Positions 42,037 to 44,842 of a DNA stretch of 44,842 nt are shown here, piece after piece. Origin of the DNA: Selenomonas sp. ND2010. Lineage in GTDB: Bacteria; Bacillota; Negativicutes; Selenomonadales; Selenomonadaceae. The DNA is taken from assembly GCF_000702005.1 (NCBI RefSeq), contig NZ_JNKI01000023.1:1-44842 (forward strand). The letters run 5' to 3'. The notes under the pieces were generated by a model, which ran no database searches, was not told the DNA's origin, and saw only the letters and a list, made by a program, of their open reading frames with translations. Made by a program: the position numbers and the translations under genes. The first letter of the stretch is position 1. Every line of letters starts with the position of its first letter.

Positions 42037-44607
42037 ATGAAAAAAGAACGTTTTATCATCACCGGCATGACTTGCTCGGCTTGTTCAGCGCGAGTGGAAA
42101 AGGCTGTAACAAGGCTGCCTGGGACCGCTGAAGTCAGTGTCAATCTGCTGACAAACAGTATGCAGCTTGCCTATGACGAAACGGCGCTGGATTCCGCAAA
42201 GATCATTGAAGCTGTGGAACAGGCTGGCTATGGAGCAAGTGTTAAAGGAAAGACGATGGAAACAACTCGGCAAAGTGAGACGGCGCCTTTGGCAAAAGAG
42301 GCCGCTGCCATGAAACAGCGGCTGGGCTGGTCGTTGGTATTTCTTTTGCCGGTGATGTTTATCGCTATGCATCCGATGTTTTTTGGCTGGTTGGGGCTTT
42401 CGGTGCCGGTTCTTTTGCGGGAAGTATTCGCCGGTCCAGAGAATGCCATTACTTTTTCGTTTTCCCAGTTTCTTCTGCTGCTGCCGATTATGTATCTTAA
42501 CCGAAAGTATTATCAAAATGGTTTTCGCAATCTTTGGCACGGTGCGCCGAATATGGACAGCTTAGTGGGCATGGGCTCTATGGCGGCTGCTCTTTTTGGT
42601 GTCTTTGCGGTATTTCGTATGGGCTGGGGCTTAGGGCATGGAGATTGGGCGCTGGTCGCAGAATACAGCCGCAATCTCTATTTTGAATCGGCAGGCATGA
42701 TTGTTACCTTGATTACCGTGGGCAAGTTTCTGGAAGCCCGGGCTAAGGGCAAGACTGGTGAAGCGTTGGCTAAGCTCATGGAATTGGCGCCGGAAAAGGC
42801 TTCGGTCCTGCGGGGAGGGCAGGAAATATCTCTACCCGTGGAGGAATTGGTGGTGGGCGATGAAATCATCGTACGCCCTGGCGAACGTTTGCCGGCCGAC
42901 GGCACGGTCCTTTCCGGTCAAACAAGTATCGATGAATCCGCTCTTACTGGGGAAAGTATGCCGGTGTTCAAGGCACCGGGGGACAAAGTGACTGCTGCCA
43001 CGTTAAACAAGACGGGCGCTATTCATTTTCGGGCCGACAAGGTGGGGGAAAATACGGCCATCAGCCAAATCATCCGGTTGGTGGACGAAGCCAGTGCCAG
43101 CAAGGCACCTATGGCAAGATTGGCGGACCGCATCGCGGGGATTTTTGTGCCGGTGGTAATTTTCATCGCGTTAGTGGCAGGCGGTGTCTGGCTGGCGTTG
43201 GGGGAGAGCGTGGAGTTTGCTTTTTCCATTGCTATATCCATCCTAGTGATATCCTGTCCTTGTGCCTTGGGGCTGGCGACCCCGGTAGCTATCATGGTAG
43301 GGACAGGCAAGGGCGCAGAAAATGGCATTCTCATAAAATCCGGTGAGGCACTCGAAATTGCTCAGGCTGTGGATACCGTGGTATTGGATAAAACGGGCAC
43401 CATTACGGAAGGCCGGCCTGAAGTTACGGATTTGCTGGCCTTATCGCTGCCGGAAGAAGAGTTTTTGGCATTGGCTGCTGGGCTTGAACAGGGCAGTGAG
43501 CATCCTTTGGCCGAAGCGGTGATGGCCTATGCGAAGGCGCGAGGCGTAAATCCCTTGATTGTTAATGATTTTCAAGCAGTTCCTGGCCTGGGAATCAAGG
43601 CTGAGGTGCAAGGTGATGTTTGCTTAGCCGGCAGTGAAGCCTTCATGCGGGAACAGGGCGTGGCGATAGCGGATTATGGCCAGGAGCTAAAGCAGTTGGC
43701 GATTGCTGGCAAGACGCCACTCTTATTTGCCAAAGGAAAGAAACTTTTAGGCATCATTGCCGCCGCCGATAAAGAAAAGGAATCCAGTGCAGAAGCTATA
43801 AACGAACTGACAGCTATGGGGCTGGAGGTTATCATGTTGACTGGCGATAACGAGCGCACGGCTGAGGCGGTGCGCTCGCGGTTGGGCATTACCAGGGCTA
43901 TTGCTGGTGTGTTGCCGGCCGCCAAGGAAGCCCAGATTGCCGCCTTGCAGGCTAAGGGACATAAGGTGGCTATGATTGGCGATGGCATTAACGATGCACC
44001 TGCACTGGCCCGGGCGGATATTGGCATGGCCATTGGGGCAGGTACCGATGTAGCCATCGAAAGTGCGGACGCGGTACTCGTCCGCAGTAACTTATGGGAT
44101 GTGGTAAGTGCGATTAAGCTTTCCCAGGCAGTAATCCGCAATATCAAGGAGAATCTCTTCTGGGCTTTTATCTATAACGTTATTGGGATTCCCCTGGCGG
44201 CAGGTCTTTTGTACCCCGCTTTTGGGATCAAACTTTCGCCGATGATTGGTGCTGCGGCTATGAGCTTATCGAGTGTATGTGTCGTCATGAATGCCTTGCG
44301 GCTCCGGTCCTTTACGACCGCTAAAGCCGCACCGGCAGAAATGAATGCAGATAGACAAGCGAAAGAGGATGGACAGGCAACTGTCAGAAAGGATGAAAAG
44401 ATTATGCAAAAAGAACTTAAAATCGAAGGTATGATGTGTGCGCATTGCCAGAAGCATGTAAAAGATGCTCTGTCAAAAATGGCAGGTGTTACGGCTGTTG
44501 AGGTGAATTTAGAAGCCGGTACGGCTATGGTTACGGCAGACCGTGAAATTTCTCAGTCGGAATTTGCGCAGGTAATCACCGAGGCTGGCTATGAATTAAT
44601 GGAATAA
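42037..44607 (+). CDS. copA: Copper-exporting P1B-type ATPase with N- and C-terminal metal-binding domains
   Basis: CopA pumps Cu(I) out of the cytoplasm using ATP. The 856-residue protein has an N-terminal heavy-metal domain ([12 protein letters not shown]13 and C16). Eight membrane helices follow, with the CPC ion motif (C407-P408-C409, [11 protein letters not shown]). DKTGT carries the phosphorylated D451. [10 protein letters not shown] and a late [10 protein letters not shown] segment complete the core. After the last helix a charged linker leads to a second metal-binding domain with GMMCAHC (C801 and C804). That C-terminal domain begins at an ATG (44404) with AAAGGA ten bases upstream, so it may also be made as a free protein. 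It is in one operon with csoR. Confidence 0.95.
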   Translation: MKKERFIITGMTCSACSARVEKAVTRLPGTAEVSVNLLTNSMQLAYDETALDSAKIIEAVEQAGYGASVKGKTMETTRQSETAPLAKEAAAMKQRLGWSLVFLLPVMFIAMHPMFFGWLGLSVPVLLREVFAGPENAITFSFSQFLLLLPIMYLNRKYYQNGFRNLWHGAPNMDSLVGMGSMAAALFGVFAVFRMGWGLGHGDWALVAEYSRNLYFESAGMIVTLITVGKFLEARAKGKTGEALAKLMELAPEKASVLRGGQEISLPVEELVVGDEIIVRPGERLPADGTVLSGQTSIDESALTGESMPVFKAPGDKVTAATLNKTGAIHFRADKVGENTAISQIIRLVDEASASKAPMARLADRIAGIFVPVVIFIALVAGGVWLALGESVEFAFSIAISILVISCPCALGLATPVAIMVGTGKGAENGILIKSGEALEIAQAVDTVVLDKTGTITEGRPEVTDLLALSLPEEEFLALAAGLEQGSEHPLAEAVMAYAKARGVNPLIVNDFQAVPGLGIKAEVQGDVCLAGSEAFMREQGVAIADYGQELKQLAIAGKTPLLFAKGKKLLGIIAAADKEKESSAEAINELTAMGLEVIMLTGDNERTAEAVRSRLGITRAIAGVLPAAKEAQIAALQAKGHKVAMIGDGINDAPALARADIGMAIGAGTDVAIESADAVLVRSNLWDVVSAIKLSQAVIRNIKENLFWAFIYNVIGIPLAAGLLYPAFGIKLSPMIGAAAMSLSSVCVVMNALRLRSFTTAKAAPAEMNADRQAKEDGQATVRKDEKIMQKELKIEGMMCAHCQKHVKDALSKMAGVTAVEVNLEAGTAMVTADREISQSEFAQVITEAGYELME
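44404..44607 (+). CDS. Possible internal translation product: CopZ-like copper chaperone
   Basis: In the copA reading frame, AAAGGA (44388-44393) lies ten bases before ATG 44404. The 67 residues from there ([15 protein letters not shown]...) form a complete CopZ-like heavy-metal-associated domain with a conserved GMxCxxC and a C-terminal GYEL. A free chaperone made this way would parallel E. coli copA, where a CopZ-like piece is made by frameshifting. This start is inferred from the ribosome-binding site and domain boundary only. Confidence 0.35.
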   Translation: MQKELKIEGMMCAHCQKHVKDALSKMAGVTAVEVNLEAGTAMVTADREISQSEFAQVITEAGYELME

Positions 44608-44623
44608 TAACAAGCGAGGAAAC

Positions 44624-44647
44624 AAAGGGACTGTGAAAAATCCCTTT
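44624..44647 (+). terminator. Hairpin after copA
   Basis: AAAGGGA (44624-44630) pairs with TCCCTTT (44641-44647) around a ten-base A-rich loop, 16 bases after the copA stop. No T run follows, so its strength as a terminator is doubtful. Confidence 0.5.
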
Positions 44648-44662
44648 ATACGGACATAAAAT

Positions 44663-44710
44663 ATAGAAGCCTCCATAAGATGGATTCATCTACCTTATGG
44701 AGGCTTCTAT
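44663..44710. repeat. Long perfect inverted repeat, possibly a terminator for a minus-strand gene
   Basis: A perfect 17-bp stem (44663-44679 with 44694-44710) and a 14-base loop. On the + strand no T run follows. On the minus strand the stem is followed by TATTTTATG, which fits a terminator for a convergent gene beyond the window, or a repeat element end. A second short hairpin, CTACAAA...TTTGTAG, lies just beyond (about 44730-44749). No gene is recognisable between here and 44842. A 39-codon frame from 44709 to 44828 has no ribosome-binding site. Confidence 0.6.
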
Positions 44711-44842
44711 GAATTTATCTACGCACTTTCTACAAATTACAGTTTGTAGGTTACAAAAATCTCATTCGAAGCAACTCTTCGCCGCCGCTAGGGGCAGTGC
44801 CAACACTACGCGGGAGATGTTTTTCTAAACGAAATTTTTATC

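Noticed and set aside
44709-44828. 39-codon + strand frame at the window end
   Set aside because: Its ATG lies inside the right arm of the large hairpin, there is no ribosome-binding site, and the translation resembles no protein.
1-44842. CRISPR arrays, tRNA or rRNA genes, prophage or defence systems
   Set aside because: No regularly spaced repeats, no tRNA-like cloverleafs, no rRNA signatures and no phage or defence gene families were seen on either strand.

Overview
The window looks like chromosomal DNA of a diderm Firmicute, most likely class Negativicutes, family Selenomonadaceae (Selenomonas, Mitsuokella or Anaerovibrio type). The reasons are a low-GC-Gram-positive gene set and order (aroA-cmk-plsC-ispH-rpsA-der-plsY, and a PolC-type replicase alongside DnaE) together with a PagL-like outer-membrane beta-barrel protein ending in the Phe typical of outer-membrane proteins. 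Base composition is about half GC by eye, except for an AT-rich patch at about 2.85-4.66 kb. Every gene I can support lies on the + strand. The placement is inferred from gene content, not from a database search.

Region by region. (1) 1-258 is the right end of an IS3-family element. (2) 415-5499 is mostly accessory: a chemoreceptor, a QueT-type queuosine-precursor transporter, a zinc-ribbon membrane protein, a frameshifted secreted-protein gene and an NAD pyrophosphatase (nudC). (3) 5621-20396 is a dense housekeeping block: dnaE; then dacF-rluB-FAD flavoprotein-aroA-cmk-plsC; then ispH-rpsA; then a PDZ/radical-SAM-like DUF512 protein, der and plsY. (4) 20539-23250 is an ACT-domain protein, hom and thrB (threonine branch). 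(5) 23350-28395 is cca, a gamma-carbonic-anhydrase-like protein, ndk, a PduO-type cobalamin adenosyltransferase and an EF-G paralogue. (6) 28543-38273 is an L,D-transpeptidase followed by polA-mutM-coaE-lytic transglycosylase-polC, a replication and repair cluster. (7) 38309-40898 is a small secreted protein, an alpha/beta hydrolase and a ThrE-type exporter. (8) 41026-44607 is the PagL-like protein and a copper-resistance operon, csoR-copA, with a striking operator. (9) The last 235 bases hold two hairpins and no recognised gene.

The most interesting signals concern DNA polymerase proofreading and copper control. PolC lacks the whole DEDD exonuclease insert that normally interrupts its PHP domain. 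PolA has lost its 3'-5' exonuclease residues. DnaE never carries such a domain. By contrast, the PHP domains of both DnaE and PolC keep a full set of metal ligands, so any proofreading in cis would have to come from PHP. The csoR-copA promoter sits inside a perfect 19-bp inverted repeat whose two arms are themselves operator-like palindromes. copA ends in a metal-binding domain with its own plausible ribosome-binding site and ATG, which could yield a free CopZ-like chaperone. I found no CRISPR array, rRNA, tRNA, phage or obvious defence system.
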